Below, in pieces: positions 36,711 through 44,940 of a stretch of DNA of 64,000 nt (the first letter of the stretch is position 1; every line of letters starts with the position of its first letter). A program made the position numbers and the translations under genes. Under the pieces are notes generated by a model, which made no database searches, had not been told where the DNA came from, and saw nothing but the letters and a program-made list of their open reading frames with translations. The DNA comes from Pandoraea thiooxydans (GTDB taxonomy: Bacteria; Pseudomonadota; Gammaproteobacteria; Burkholderiales; Burkholderiaceae), in assembly GCF_001931675.1 (NCBI RefSeq), contig NZ_CP014839.1, forward strand, positions 3,968,001-4,032,000, written 5' to 3'.

Positions 36711-37370
36711 ATGGAACCTGCTGCTCTGCTCGCTCACGCGCTGCCCCTGCTGCTCAAGGGCGCCGCGCTCACCATTGAATTCGCCGTGGCCTCGATGGTG
36801 CTCGGCCTGCTGGTCGGCGTCGCGGTCGCCATCGTTGGCATCAGCGGCCAGCCGATCGCCGTCGCGATAGCGCGCGGCTACGTCAGCATCATGCGCGGCA
36901 CGCCGCTGCTGGTGCAGATATTCGTCGTCTACTACGGTTTGCCCAATATCGGCATCTCGCTGGACCCAACCACGGCCGGCATCCTGACGCTCACCGCCAA
37001 CGCCGGCGCGTATCTGTCGGAGAGCATGCGCGGTGCGATCCTGGGCATCGGCAAAGGCCAATGGGCGGCCGCTCACAGCCTGGGCCTCAATCACCTGCAG
37101 ACGCTGCGCTACGTGATTTGCCCGCAAGCGCTGCGGCTCGCGGTGCCGAGCCTGGGCAACACGCTGATCAGCCTGATCAAGGACACCTCGCTGGTGTCGG
37201 TCATCACGGTCACCGAGTTGCTGCGCTCGGCGCAGGAAGTCATCGCCGCGACCTTCCAGCCGCTGCCGCTGTATCTCGCGGTCGCCCTGATCTATTGGAT
37301 TCTCAGCACCGGCCTGGCCTGGCTGCAGCGCCGCGTCGAGTCGCGCCTGGCGCTGCCGGCCCTGCGCTAG
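36711..37370 (+). CDS. tcyL: Cystine-type ABC transporter permease
   Basis: A 219-residue HisM-type permease with five predicted helices. The cytoplasmic coupling (EAA) loop is visible as ESMRGAILGIGKGQWAAAHSLGLN, and RGTPLLVQIFVVYYGLPNIGI is standard for polar amino acid permeases. As only one permease gene is present, it should act as a homodimer, as YecS/TcyL does. It follows the binding-protein gene by 82 bases and precedes the ATPase gene by 36 bases. Confidence 0.88.
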   Translation: MEPAALLAHALPLLLKGAALTIEFAVASMVLGLLVGVAVAIVGISGQPIAVAIARGYVSIMRGTPLLVQIFVVYYGLPNIGISLDPTTAGILTLTANAGAYLSESMRGAILGIGKGQWAAAHSLGLNHLQTLRYVICPQALRLAVPSLGNTLISLIKDTSLVSVITVTELLRSAQEVIAATFQPLPLYLAVALIYWILSTGLAWLQRRVESRLALPALR

Positions 37371-37406
37371 ACGGGCGCGGCACAACACAACTCGGGAGAG
37401 CGCGCA

Positions 37407-38132
37407 ATGATTGCGATGGAAAATGTATCGAAGTGGTACGGGCAGTTCAAGGTGCTCGACAATTGCACCGCCCAGGTCGGCAAGGGCGAAGTGGTCGTGG
37501 TGTGCGGCCCGTCCGGCTCCGGCAAATCGACGCTGATCAAAACCGTGAACGGCCTGGAGCAGTATCAACAGGGCCGCATCACCGTCGACGGGGTGGAGCT
37601 CGGCGCGCCGTCGATCAAATTGACCCAGTTGCGCGCGCGCGTGGGCATGGTGTTCCAGCATTTCGAGCTGTTTCCCCATCTGTCGATTCTCGACAACCTG
37701 ACGCTGGCGCAGATCAAGGTGCTCAAGCGCGGCAAGGAAGAGGCGCGTCTCAAGGGGCTCGCGCTGCTCGAGCGCGTCGGCCTGCGGGAACACGCGCCCA
37801 AGTACCCGGCGCAACTGTCGGGCGGCCAGCAGCAGCGTGTGGCGATCGCTCGCGCGCTATCGATGGACCCCATCGCGATGCTGTTCGACGAGCCGACCTC
37901 GGCTCTCGATCCGGAAATGATCAACGAGGTGCTCGACGTGATGGTCGAGCTCGCGCGCGAGGGCATGACCATGATTTGCGTGACGCACGAAATGGGGTTC
38001 GCAAAAAAGGTCGCTCACCGCGTCATTTTCATGGACGGCGGCGCGATCGTCGAAGATGCGTGCAAGGATGCCTTCTTCGGCACCCCGAATTCGCCGCGCG
38101 CGCGCGAGTTCCTGGCCAAGATCCTGCATTGA
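37407..38132 (+). CDS. tcyN: Cystine-type ABC transporter ATP-binding protein
   Basis: A 241-residue ATPase of the GlnQ/HisP/TcyN class. Walker A is GPSGSGKST, signature LSGGQQQR, Walker B MLFDEPTSALDPE, and the switch His is in VTHEMGFAKK. GGGAGAG precedes the ATG. It completes the binding-protein, permease, ATPase operon. The specificity assigned (cystine) rests on the binding protein and on metC and the DecR-like regulator next door, not on this subunit. Confidence 0.9.
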   Translation: MIAMENVSKWYGQFKVLDNCTAQVGKGEVVVVCGPSGSGKSTLIKTVNGLEQYQQGRITVDGVELGAPSIKLTQLRARVGMVFQHFELFPHLSILDNLTLAQIKVLKRGKEEARLKGLALLERVGLREHAPKYPAQLSGGQQQRVAIARALSMDPIAMLFDEPTSALDPEMINEVLDVMVELAREGMTMICVTHEMGFAKKVAHRVIFMDGGAIVEDACKDAFFGTPNSPRAREFLAKILH

Positions 38133-38160
38133 TTTGCCGGCGCGGGGACGGCGCGCCGCA

Positions 38161-39183
38161 TCACGGCGCGCCAAACAGCGCGGCCACGCCTTCGGGCGAA
38201 CTCAGCATGGCCGCGCCGTCGTGGCCCACGCCCGGTACGACCAGGCCGCGATGCGCCAGCGCGGCGCCGTGACGGGCCTGGAGATAGCGGAAGTACGCCT
38301 GCCCGCGCGCCAGCCGCTGGGGCCCCTGGGCCTGCGCCGCGCACGACACGTCGAGCGCCGGGTGACGCGGATCGCAATCGTTCTCTCCCCACAGATACAC
38401 CACGTCGCGCCGCACATAGCGCGCTTCGAGGACATCGAAAGAGGTCTCGCCGACGTAGGCCGGCGCGTCGCGCGGGCCATATTTCCATCGATCGAAATCA
38501 GCGCAGCGGGCGCGCTCGAAGGGGCCGAAGCCACCATGCCCATCGGGCCGCCGATCGTCGAAATAGACGTAGCTCGACGGATTGGCAATCACGAAGCGCG
38601 TCGCCACGCGCGGCGCATCGGCACGGTGGGGCGCGACCACCGCGTAGCGATGCACGACCTGTGCGCCGCCCGAGTGTCCGGCCAGCACCACCCGCGACAG
38701 GGCGGGAAAGCGTCCGGCCTGGGCGCAGCGCGCGACGATCGCGTCGAGCACCTCGAAGGAACTGCGCGGATGCGGAGCCAGCCCCGCGTCGCCGCCCATC
38801 CAACCGGTCCAGTCCCAATGCAGCGTATCGGCTGGCAACCGGTGCGCGGCGACATCGGCCTGCGCGAGGAACTGCGGCACGATCAGCACGGTGTCGTCCA
38901 GCGAGCGGCGCGCCGCGCGCAGGGCCGCCTCGGCGAACGCATAGTAAGCGTCGGCGTTGCGCAGGCGACCGTGAATCAGTATCAGCGCCGCGGTGACATG
39001 CGCGCCGCCGCTCTCCCAGGCGGGCGAGACGAAGGCGGGCAGCCGGCCGCCGCCCGGCAGGCCGAACCAGCTGGCGCCCACCGCGCGCACCGGCCGCTCG
39101 TTGCCGGCCCGTTCGTCGTTGATATCGGCCGCATCGATCGGGGAGGGGGCTGCGCCAAGCGTGTCAATCATGTCTTGCGTCAT
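38161..39183 (-). CDS. Alpha/beta-hydrolase without signal peptide (paralogue of the exported hydrolase)
   Basis: A 340-residue hydrolase. The oxyanion strand is LILIHGRLRNADAYY, the nucleophile elbow is VLAGHSGGAQV (Ser in GHSGG), and a catalytic His lies in VPGVGHDGAAM. It shares long runs of identical or similar residues with the hydrolase encoded at 40539-41690 (HWDWTGWMGGD versus HWHGTGWMGGE; VIANPSSYVYFD versus VVASPSSYAYFD) but lacks its signal peptide, so it should act in the cytoplasm. Its start codon follows the MFS stop directly. It is the last gene of the porin-hydrolase-MHS-hydrolase operon. The substrate is unknown. Confidence 0.83.
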   Translation of the reverse strand: MTQDMIDTLGAAPSPIDAADINDERAGNERPVRAVGASWFGLPGGGRLPAFVSPAWESGGAHVTAALILIHGRLRNADAYYAFAEAALRAARRSLDDTVLIVPQFLAQADVAAHRLPADTLHWDWTGWMGGDAGLAPHPRSSFEVLDAIVARCAQAGRFPALSRVVLAGHSGGAQVVHRYAVVAPHRADAPRVATRFVIANPSSYVYFDDRRPDGHGGFGPFERARCADFDRWKYGPRDAPAYVGETSFDVLEARYVRRDVVYLWGENDCDPRHPALDVSCAAQAQGPQRLARGQAYFRYLQARHGAALAHRGLVVPGVGHDGAAMLSSPEGVAALFGAP

Positions 39184-40542
39184 TCAATGCGTGGTATGCG
39201 AAGTCGTCACGCCCACCGGCTGTGGCACGCCCCGCCCGTAGTCGCGCTCGGCGTACGCGGCGCGCCCGGTGCGCGTGAAAAAGACCAAGGCGAGCGAAAT
39301 CAGCGCCGCCGCGATCAAGTAGAACGCGGGCATCAGGTTGTTGCCGGTGAGGTGGGTGAGCCAGGTGACGGTGACCGGTGCCAGACCGCCGAACAGCGTC
39401 ACCGCCAGGTTGTAGGACAGCGCCACGCCGGCCGAGCGTGCCTGCACCGGGAAGATCGTCGCCAGCATGCCCGGGTGCGGCCCCGACATGGCCGCCATGA
39501 AGACGGTGGCGATGATCTGCGCGCTCAGCAGCCGCGCCGGCGACGGGTCGGCGACCACATACCAGAACAGCGGATAGACGCTCAGCAGCCACAGGATCAC
39601 GATCGGATAGAAAAGGCGGTAAGCGCCGTAACGATCGGCCAATTTCCCGGAGACCGGAAACAGGAAGAAATTGATCGCGCCCGAGACCAGCGTGGTGAGC
39701 AACGCCGCCTTCAGCGGCATGTGCAATTGCCGCTGCACGTAGATCGGCAAGTACGAATGCCACAGGTAGTTGGCGGCGGCGCCGACGATGATCACGCCCA
39801 TCGCGCACAGGGCCGCATCGCCGTTGTCGCGCACGAAGCTGCGCAGGCTGGTGCGCGGCGCATGGCCCAGGCGCTGCTTGAGCGCTTCGAACTCCGGCGA
39901 CTCGTCGACACGGTGGCGGATGTAGAAACCGAGCGGCCCGATCAGCGAGCCCAACAGGAACGGCACCCGCCAGCCCCAGCTATGCAACTGCTCGGGCGAG
40001 AGCCAGGTGGTCAATAAATATCCGCACCCCGACGACAGGATCAGCGCAAAAGCCTGCGACGACATATTGAAGCTGCCGTAGAACATCTTCTTGCCCGGCG
40101 GCGCGTACTCTACCAGCATGGCCGAGGCCGTGCCGAACTGGCCGCCGACGGCCAGCCCCTGGATCAACCGGGCCAGCACGACGATGCACGGCGCGGCGAT
40201 GCCGATCGTCGCATAACCGGGCGTGAGCCCGATCATCAGGGTGCTGGCGGCCATCATCAGGATCAGCAGCGACAGTACGCGCGGACGGCCGACCCGATCC
40301 GCGTAGGCGCCGAGCAGGACCCCGCCCAGCGGCCGCACGAAAAAGCCAATGGCGAAAGTGGCCAGCGTCAGTGAAATCGAAAGATAGCTGCTGTGAGTCG
40401 GAAAGAACACCTTGGCGATGGTCTTGGCGAAGTAGCCGTACGCCAGGAAGTCGAACCATTCGAGACCGTTGCCTACCACCGAGGCGACGATCGCGCGGCG
40501 AACCTGTTGTGGCGTGAGCCGGGGGGAGGGTGACGTGTTCAT
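39184..40542 (-). CDS. MHS-family metabolite:proton symporter
   Basis: A 452-residue MFS protein. VVGNGLEWFDFLAYGYFAKTIAKVFFP at helix 1 and GAYADRVGRPRVLS after helix 2 identify the MHS or sialate-type symporters. The ATG at 40540-40542 (MNTSPSPRLTPQQ) is chosen; its first bases overlap the stop of the upstream hydrolase (ATGA). It ends directly before the downstream hydrolase start. Tight coupling on both sides means one function: it should carry the product of the exported hydrolase into the cell. Confidence 0.9.
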   Translation of the reverse strand: MNTSPSPRLTPQQVRRAIVASVVGNGLEWFDFLAYGYFAKTIAKVFFPTHSSYLSISLTLATFAIGFFVRPLGGVLLGAYADRVGRPRVLSLLILMMAASTLMIGLTPGYATIGIAAPCIVVLARLIQGLAVGGQFGTASAMLVEYAPPGKKMFYGSFNMSSQAFALILSSGCGYLLTTWLSPEQLHSWGWRVPFLLGSLIGPLGFYIRHRVDESPEFEALKQRLGHAPRTSLRSFVRDNGDAALCAMGVIIVGAAANYLWHSYLPIYVQRQLHMPLKAALLTTLVSGAINFFLFPVSGKLADRYGAYRLFYPIVILWLLSVYPLFWYVVADPSPARLLSAQIIATVFMAAMSGPHPGMLATIFPVQARSAGVALSYNLAVTLFGGLAPVTVTWLTHLTGNNLMPAFYLIAAALISLALVFFTRTGRAAYAERDYGRGVPQPVGVTTSHTTH

Positions 40543-41690
40543 TGGCTTTTTGTCTCCTGCAGTCGATGGCACCCCGGCACGCCGAACAGCGCACTTTGCG
40601 CGCATGGCGTAGTCAGCACGCGTGCCTCGTTGTGGCCGGCACCCGGCACGACGATCATCGGCTGTGCCAGGTTCGGGTGACGTTGCCTCAAATAGGCGTA
40701 ATACGCAGTGGCCCGGGCGAGGCGCTGGCTGCCTTGCGCCTCGGCCGGGCAACTCTTGTCGAGCGCGCGTTGCGCCGGGTCGTTGTCGTCGCCGCCCACG
40801 AAGTAGGTGATGTCGCGCCGGACGTAACGTTGCTCAAGTCTTTGCGGCGTGCTGCCGGCCAAATAGGGCGGCAGGTTTTCCAGGCCATATTTCCAGTCGT
40901 CGTAGCCCGGGCATTGCGCCGCATCGTAGCGGGCGAACGTGACGCGCCCGTCGCGCGGGTCGCCCACCGGCCGCAGCTTGTCGAAATAGGCATACGACGA
41001 CGGGCTCGCCACCACGAAGCTCACCCGTATGCCGCGCCGCGCCAATGCGCGCAGGCCGTGGACAGCCAGGGCGTAGCGCTGCGCCACTTGCGCGCCGCCC
41101 GAGAACCCGGCCAACACGACGTCGCGCAGTTGCGGAAAATTCGCGCGCTCGGCCAGACGCGCGAGCAGTGCGTCGAGCGCGGCGTACGAGCTCAGCGGCT
41201 GCGGGCCGGCGGCGGGCTCACCCCCCATCCAGCCGGTGCCGTGCCAGTGCAGCACGTCGGCCGGCACATGGTTCGGCGCCATATCGATGGTGGCCAGAAA
41301 CTGCGGGGCGATCAGCAGCGCGCGCTGTCCCGCCGCGCCGGCCGCCTCGGCCGCGCGCCGCAATGTGGCGTAGTACGTGTCGGCGTTGCGCAGCTTGCCG
41401 TGCACGACAATCACGGCGCGCGTCACGCCAGGCTGGGGCCGCGCAAGGTCGGCCGACGCAATCAGCGGCAGCAGCGCCGGATGGCCGGGGCGCCCGATGT
41501 CGATCATCGAGCTCGCCACCACCTTGACCGGCCGCAGATGCGCCCGATACACGTGCGCGGGCGCGGCGCCAGCCGGCCGCGCGGCGACGCCCAGCGCGCC
41601 ACCAGCGAGCCCCATCAGCAGGGCCGGCGCGATCCGGCGCGCGCGTCGGGTCAACGAAATCAGGCGGCGCAATGCGAGGTTGTCTTTCAT
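40539..41690 (-). CDS. Exported alpha/beta-hydrolase
   Basis: A 383-residue hydrolase with a probable signal peptide (Arg-rich MKDNLALRRLISLTRRARR, hydrophobic ALLMGLAGGALGVAA, cleavage near AGAAPA). The mature enzyme has VIVVHGKLRNADTYY, nucleophile elbow VLAGFSGGAQV and His in VPGAGHNEARV. The twin-arginine-like stretches are not a clear Tat motif. It is a paralogue of the cytoplasmic hydrolase at 38161-39183. It lies 15 bases after the porin gene and overlaps the MHS gene by 4 bases. A periplasmic esterase or amidase acting on material admitted by the porin is the likely role. Confidence 0.82.
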   Translation of the reverse strand: MKDNLALRRLISLTRRARRIAPALLMGLAGGALGVAARPAGAAPAHVYRAHLRPVKVVASSMIDIGRPGHPALLPLIASADLARPQPGVTRAVIVVHGKLRNADTYYATLRRAAEAAGAAGQRALLIAPQFLATIDMAPNHVPADVLHWHGTGWMGGEPAAGPQPLSSYAALDALLARLAERANFPQLRDVVLAGFSGGAQVAQRYALAVHGLRALARRGIRVSFVVASPSSYAYFDKLRPVGDPRDGRVTFARYDAAQCPGYDDWKYGLENLPPYLAGSTPQRLEQRYVRRDITYFVGGDDNDPAQRALDKSCPAEAQGSQRLARATAYYAYLRQRHPNLAQPMIVVPGAGHNEARVLTTPCAQSALFGVPGCHRLQETKSQ

Positions 41691-41705
41691 GGTCGGGTCC
41701 TCACC

Positions 41706-42803
41706 TCAGAAGCGATGCCGGATGCCGAGCGTGGCCGCGGTTTGCACGGCCATGAACGCGGTGGACTTGGTCACGCCCACGGCGGTATAACTGCCGTCGC
41801 CGTTGTGTGTCGCGCCGGCATAAGCCAGCGTCGCGTACAGGTCGGTGCGACGCGACAAATGATATTGCCCGCTGAGCACGCCCATCAAGGCGTTCGACAC
41901 TCCAGACTGGCCTGCTTGCTGGTAATAGGCGGCGGCCGTGAGCTTGACGCGCGGCGACACCGCGTAACGCACGCCGCCGAACCACAACCCCGCAGTAACC
42001 GAGGCGCCCTTGACCGGTTCGCTCAAGTAATGCTCGTAGCCGCCCATGAGCACGGCCGGGCCGATCGCCTGACGAGCCGAAGCGCTCCAGTTGCTGGTCT
42101 TCGTATGCAGGCCGGCCGCATTGATCGCACCATTGCGGTAATCATAGGCGAGCCCCACGCCGAAGCCCCGATATCGATACTCGAGCCCTGCGCCATAGGC
42201 CGCGCTGCTTTGAAACGACGCCGGATCGTTGCCGAAGCTGTAGTCGCCGATTACCGTCAAGCCGCCCACGTGTCCGAAGTACTTGACCGAATTGTTCACG
42301 CGGGCCTTGAATGCCATGCTGTCGCTCGAACCGGTCGAGGGCAGCCAGGTGTACTGCGGCGAGAAGCTCATCGGGTCGTAATGCAGCAGGATGTCGTACA
42401 TTGCGGTGTACTGCAGGCCTGCCGACAGCGCGCCCCAGCGGCTCGCCAGTCCGACTTCGGCGGTACGATTGAACAGCGTGCCCTGGCTGGTCTGCGTGCC
42501 GTCGTTCAAGTCGAACCCAGCCTCCAGCGCGAAGAACGCCGCCAACCCGCCGCCCAGGTCTTCACGGCCCTTGAAGCCGAAGCGATCATTCGACAGCCCG
42601 CCGCTTTTCTCGCGCGTGAGGCGATCACCCGCCGCATCGGCGTGGGTCACGGTTTCCACGTTGACGTCGAGCACCCCATACAGCGAGGTAAAACTCGAAC
42701 CCGGCGTGTTGATGTCGGAAAACGTTTCGGCCGACGCCGTGCCCGCCAGCGCCATGGCCAACAGCGCCGCGCCGACGGCGCTGCCTGGAAGTGAAATGCG
42801 CAT
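41706..42803 (-). CDS. Gram-negative porin
   Basis: A 365-residue outer membrane protein. The signal peptide is clear (LPGSAVGAALLAMALAGTASAE). It continues with SSFTSLYGVLDVNVE, NDRFGFKGREDLGGGLAAFFALEAGFDL and ends GIRHRF with the C-terminal Phe needed for Bam assembly. This is the 16-strand trimeric porin type common in Burkholderiales (OmpC/Omp32-like). AGGAGA precedes the ATG. It is the first gene of a four-gene operon (hydrolase, MHS symporter, hydrolase) and is divergent from a LysR gene, so it is probably induced with the pathway rather than being a housekeeping porin. Confidence 0.93.
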   Translation of the reverse strand: MRISLPGSAVGAALLAMALAGTASAETFSDINTPGSSFTSLYGVLDVNVETVTHADAAGDRLTREKSGGLSNDRFGFKGREDLGGGLAAFFALEAGFDLNDGTQTSQGTLFNRTAEVGLASRWGALSAGLQYTAMYDILLHYDPMSFSPQYTWLPSTGSSDSMAFKARVNNSVKYFGHVGGLTVIGDYSFGNDPASFQSSAAYGAGLEYRYRGFGVGLAYDYRNGAINAAGLHTKTSNWSASARQAIGPAVLMGGYEHYLSEPVKGASVTAGLWFGGVRYAVSPRVKLTAAAYYQQAGQSGVSNALMGVLSGQYHLSRRTDLYATLAYAGATHNGDGSYTAVGVTKSTAFMAVQTAATLGIRHRF

Positions 42804-42916
42804 CGTGTCTCCTTATCGGTTTTATCGTTGTGCGATGCCGAGCGAGCGACGGTGCGATTGGCACTGCGCCGCTCCAGACCCGACATGTGATGCCATGCTA
42901 GGAATTCACATGCCGG

Positions 42917-42929
42917 ATGTAAAATACAT
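42917..42929. promoter_or_regulatory. Secondary dyad in the porin/LysR intergenic region
   Basis: ATGTA-AAA-TACAT is a short perfect dyad located 12 bases from the larger operator at 42942-42964. LysR proteins commonly bind a strong recognition site near their own gene and a weaker activation site nearer the target promoter. This position, on the porin side, fits the latter. Confidence 0.4.
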
Positions 42930-42941
42930 AATTCCGACCCA

Positions 42942-42964
42942 TGCCATATGCAAAACATATGGCA
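42942..42964. promoter_or_regulatory. LysR recognition site between porin operon and LysR gene
   Basis: TGCCATATG and CATATGGCA are exact reverse complements separated by five bases (CAAAA). The inner part, ATATG-N5-CATAT, contains a T-N11-A core. It ends 23 bases upstream of the LysR start codon and about 140 bases from the porin start. This is the strongest dyad in the intergenic region. Confidence 0.72.
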
Positions 42965-42987
42965 ATTCGCGCGAGGCACTGGCGACG

Positions 42988-43938
42988 ATGGAATTACGGC
43001 ATCTGAAATATTTCCTGGCAGTGGCCGAGGAGCGCCAGTTCACGCGCGCCGCGGCGCGGCTATTCATCGAGCAGCCGCCGCTGTCGCAACAGATCCGCGC
43101 GCTGGAGAATGAGCTGGGTTTCGCGCTGTTCTCGCGGCTGCCGCGCGGGGTCGAGCCCACGCCGGCCGGCGAGTCGTTCGCCGACGACGTCCGGCAGGCG
43201 CTTTCCCTGCTCGATCTGGCGGTACGCAAGGCCGCGCGCATCGCGCGCGGAGAACTGGGCGCGGTAGCCGTGGGCATGACCAGCTCCGCGGCATTTCATC
43301 CGCTGCCGCTGACCCTGGTGCGCGAGTTTCGCGAACGCTACCACGACGTCGCGATCGACCTGGTCGAGCTCAACGCCGCGGAAATCATCGAACGGATGTC
43401 GCGCGGGGCGATCCAGGTGGCCATTCTTCGCAAGCCGATCGACACGCCGGACGGGCTCGCCTTCGAGCCGCTGTTCGACGAAGAGATGGTGGTGGTGCTG
43501 CCCGATGGACATCGCCTGGCCCAACCCAAGCGGGGCCGTGCCGGCATTCGACTGAAGGATCTGGCCGGCGAGGACTTCGTGCTGGTGCGACGCCCCGGCG
43601 CGCCCGGTATCTACGCGGACTTTCTCGCCGCCTGCCGCGCCAGCGGTTTCGAGCCGCGCGTGGTGCAGGAAGTCCCGCGCATGGCGGCCGGCATCAATCT
43701 GGTGGCCGCCGGGCTCGGCATCACGGTAGTGCCGGCCTCGATGCAGCGCTACGGCCAGCACAGCGTCGTATTCCGGCGCCTCGCGCACAGCACGCGGGTC
43801 TCGGCGCCGCTGCATCTGGCTTACCGCGCCGCCGAGCCCAACAGCGCCGCGCGGCAACTCACGCAGCTGATCCTGGCGCGCGCGCACGGCAAGCCGGGCG
43901 ACGCGGGCCAGCCGAATCCTCACCCCGCGGCGTGGTGA
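42988..43938 (+). CDS. LysR-family regulator of the porin-hydrolase operon
   Basis: A 316-residue regulator of the BenM/CatM-like branch: MELRHLKYFLAVAEERQFTR, helix-turn-helix AAARLFIEQPPLSQQIRALE, then a complete effector domain (VGMTSSAAFHPLPLTLVREF). The BenM branch usually senses small aromatic acids or their ring-cleavage products; that is a hint, not proof, for the operon's substrate. The frame is open far upstream, but the ATG at 42988 gives the standard N-terminus. Its last 19 bases overlap the convergent tautomerase gene. Confidence 0.9.
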   Translation: MELRHLKYFLAVAEERQFTRAAARLFIEQPPLSQQIRALENELGFALFSRLPRGVEPTPAGESFADDVRQALSLLDLAVRKAARIARGELGAVAVGMTSSAAFHPLPLTLVREFRERYHDVAIDLVELNAAEIIERMSRGAIQVAILRKPIDTPDGLAFEPLFDEEMVVVLPDGHRLAQPKRGRAGIRLKDLAGEDFVLVRRPGAPGIYADFLAACRASGFEPRVVQEVPRMAAGINLVAAGLGITVVPASMQRYGQHSVVFRRLAHSTRVSAPLHLAYRAAEPNSAARQLTQLILARAHGKPGDAGQPNPHPAAW

Positions 43939-44318
43939 TAGCGGTACTCCTGGGTCTTTCCGCCATAGCCATATGACGCGGCGCGCACGTCCTGCACGTA
44001 GATGTAGCTCTCTTCATGCAGATTGCCCAGCAAGCGCGAGAAGGCACCGAATGCCTCGCTGATGTATTGCGCCTTCTCCTGCTTGGTGTTGGTCTCGTCG
44101 GTGACCTTGATGTCGAAATAGATGCTGCTCTTGCCCTGCTCGGTGAGCGAGCGGCCGCCGACGATCCAATGATCCGGATCGACGTAATCGATCGCGATCG
44201 ACGTGACCTCGGGCTTTTTCCCGAGAATCCGCGAGGTGAGATCGAGCAGGATGCCGGAGACCTCGCGGGTCAACTCCTTCGATGGTTTGGCGCTGATTTT
44301 GACGTTCAGGATAGGCAT
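43920..44318 (-). CDS. 4-oxalocrotonate tautomerase-family protein
   Basis: A 132-residue protein beginning MPILNVKIS, so that removal of Met exposes the catalytic amino-terminal proline of the tautomerase superfamily. It has two 4-OT-like halves (the second near YFDIKVTDETNTKQEKAQYI), as in MIF/MSAD-like fused members. Such enzymes tautomerise keto-enol acids from aromatic breakdown or dehalogenate small acids. AGGAGC precedes the start. Immediately upstream lies the first of two identical MarR-type operators. Its 3' end overlaps the convergent LysR gene by 19 bases. Confidence 0.85.
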   Translation of the reverse strand: MPILNVKISAKPSKELTREVSGILLDLTSRILGKKPEVTSIAIDYVDPDHWIVGGRSLTEQGKSSIYFDIKVTDETNTKQEKAQYISEAFGAFSRLLGNLHEESYIYVQDVRAASYGYGGKTQEYRYHHAAG

Positions 44319-44332
44319 GACGACGGCTCCTT

Positions 44333-44352
44333 ATAGTTAGCTATGCAACTAT
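44333..44352. promoter_or_regulatory. MarR-type operator, copy 1 (tautomerase promoter)
   Basis: ATAGTTAGCTATGCAACTAT: an imperfect dyad with 6-base arms ATAGTT/AACTAT. Nineteen bases recur exactly at 44804-44822 on the other side of the marR gene. It lies 14 bases upstream of the tautomerase start, just before its ribosome-binding site. Confidence 0.72.
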
Positions 44353-44366
44353 CTATCGAAAAAAAA

Positions 44367-44783
44367 TCACTCGATCGCCGAGCGGGTGTCGCGCACCTTA
44401 TCGACCACCGCGGCAAACTCGTTCGCTCCCAATACCTTCTTCAAGCGTGCCGTGACCCTGCCGCTGGCCTCGTTGAGCGCTCGCTTGATCGCCAGCGCCT
44501 GCGCGGTGGGGTGAATCTCCAATTCGCGCCCGTCGCGCTGCAGGCAGCGGCGCTCGATCAACTGCTTGGCCGCAAGCCCGTCGAGCGCGCGGGTGGCGGT
44601 TGGCCGCGCAATCGCCAGGGTCTGGGCCAGCTCCCGCTGCAGCATGCCCGGCTGTTCGAGGATCGCCCGCAGCATGAATGCCTGCGGCGGCGTCAGCCCG
44701 AACGGCTGGAACGCGGCCGCCCACTCGCGCTCGAGCTGGCGCGCCAGTGCCGACGTATTGAAGTAAAGGCAGTGATCGAACAT
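44367..44783 (-). CDS. MarR-family transcriptional regulator
   Basis: A 138-residue winged-helix repressor. The DNA-binding part is QRELAQTLAIARPTATRALDGLAAKQLIERRCLQRDGRELEIHPT, with the wing arginine and aspartate (RDGRE) in the expected place. Flanking helices form the dimer domain. Identical 19-base operators lie upstream of this gene and upstream of the tautomerase gene, pointing to autorepression and control of both neighbours. A single cysteine in the recognition region and one near the N-terminus could allow redox sensing, but nothing proves it. The ligand is probably a phenolic or quinone compound, by family habit. Confidence 0.9.
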   Translation of the reverse strand: MFDHCLYFNTSALARQLEREWAAAFQPFGLTPPQAFMLRAILEQPGMLQRELAQTLAIARPTATRALDGLAAKQLIERRCLQRDGRELEIHPTAQALAIKRALNEASGRVTARLKKVLGANEFAAVVDKVRDTRSAIE

Positions 44784-44803
44784 GAAACGCAGTTTAGGCC
44801 GAC

Positions 44804-44822
44804 ATAGTTAGCTATGCAACTA
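44804..44822. promoter_or_regulatory. MarR-type operator, copy 2 (marR/cupin divergent promoter)
   Basis: ATAGTTAGCTATGCAACTA is identical over 19 bases to the element at 44333-44351. It lies 20 bases upstream of the marR start and about 120 bases upstream of the cupin start, so one site can govern both divergent genes. Confidence 0.72.
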
Positions 44823-44940
44823 CAATTTTCGCAGCCGCTCGCGAGGCGAGCAGCAAACGCCACATCGAAGGCGGTTCTCGATTATGCTGGACGCCTGGCG
44901 CGATGCCAGCCATCCCCTCGACTCGTTACCGACACCGACC

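Noticed and set aside
40530-42794. Open frame of 754 codons antisense to the hydrolase and porin genes
   Set aside because: The minus strand has signal peptides, catalytic motifs and good ribosome-binding sites; the plus-strand frame has none.
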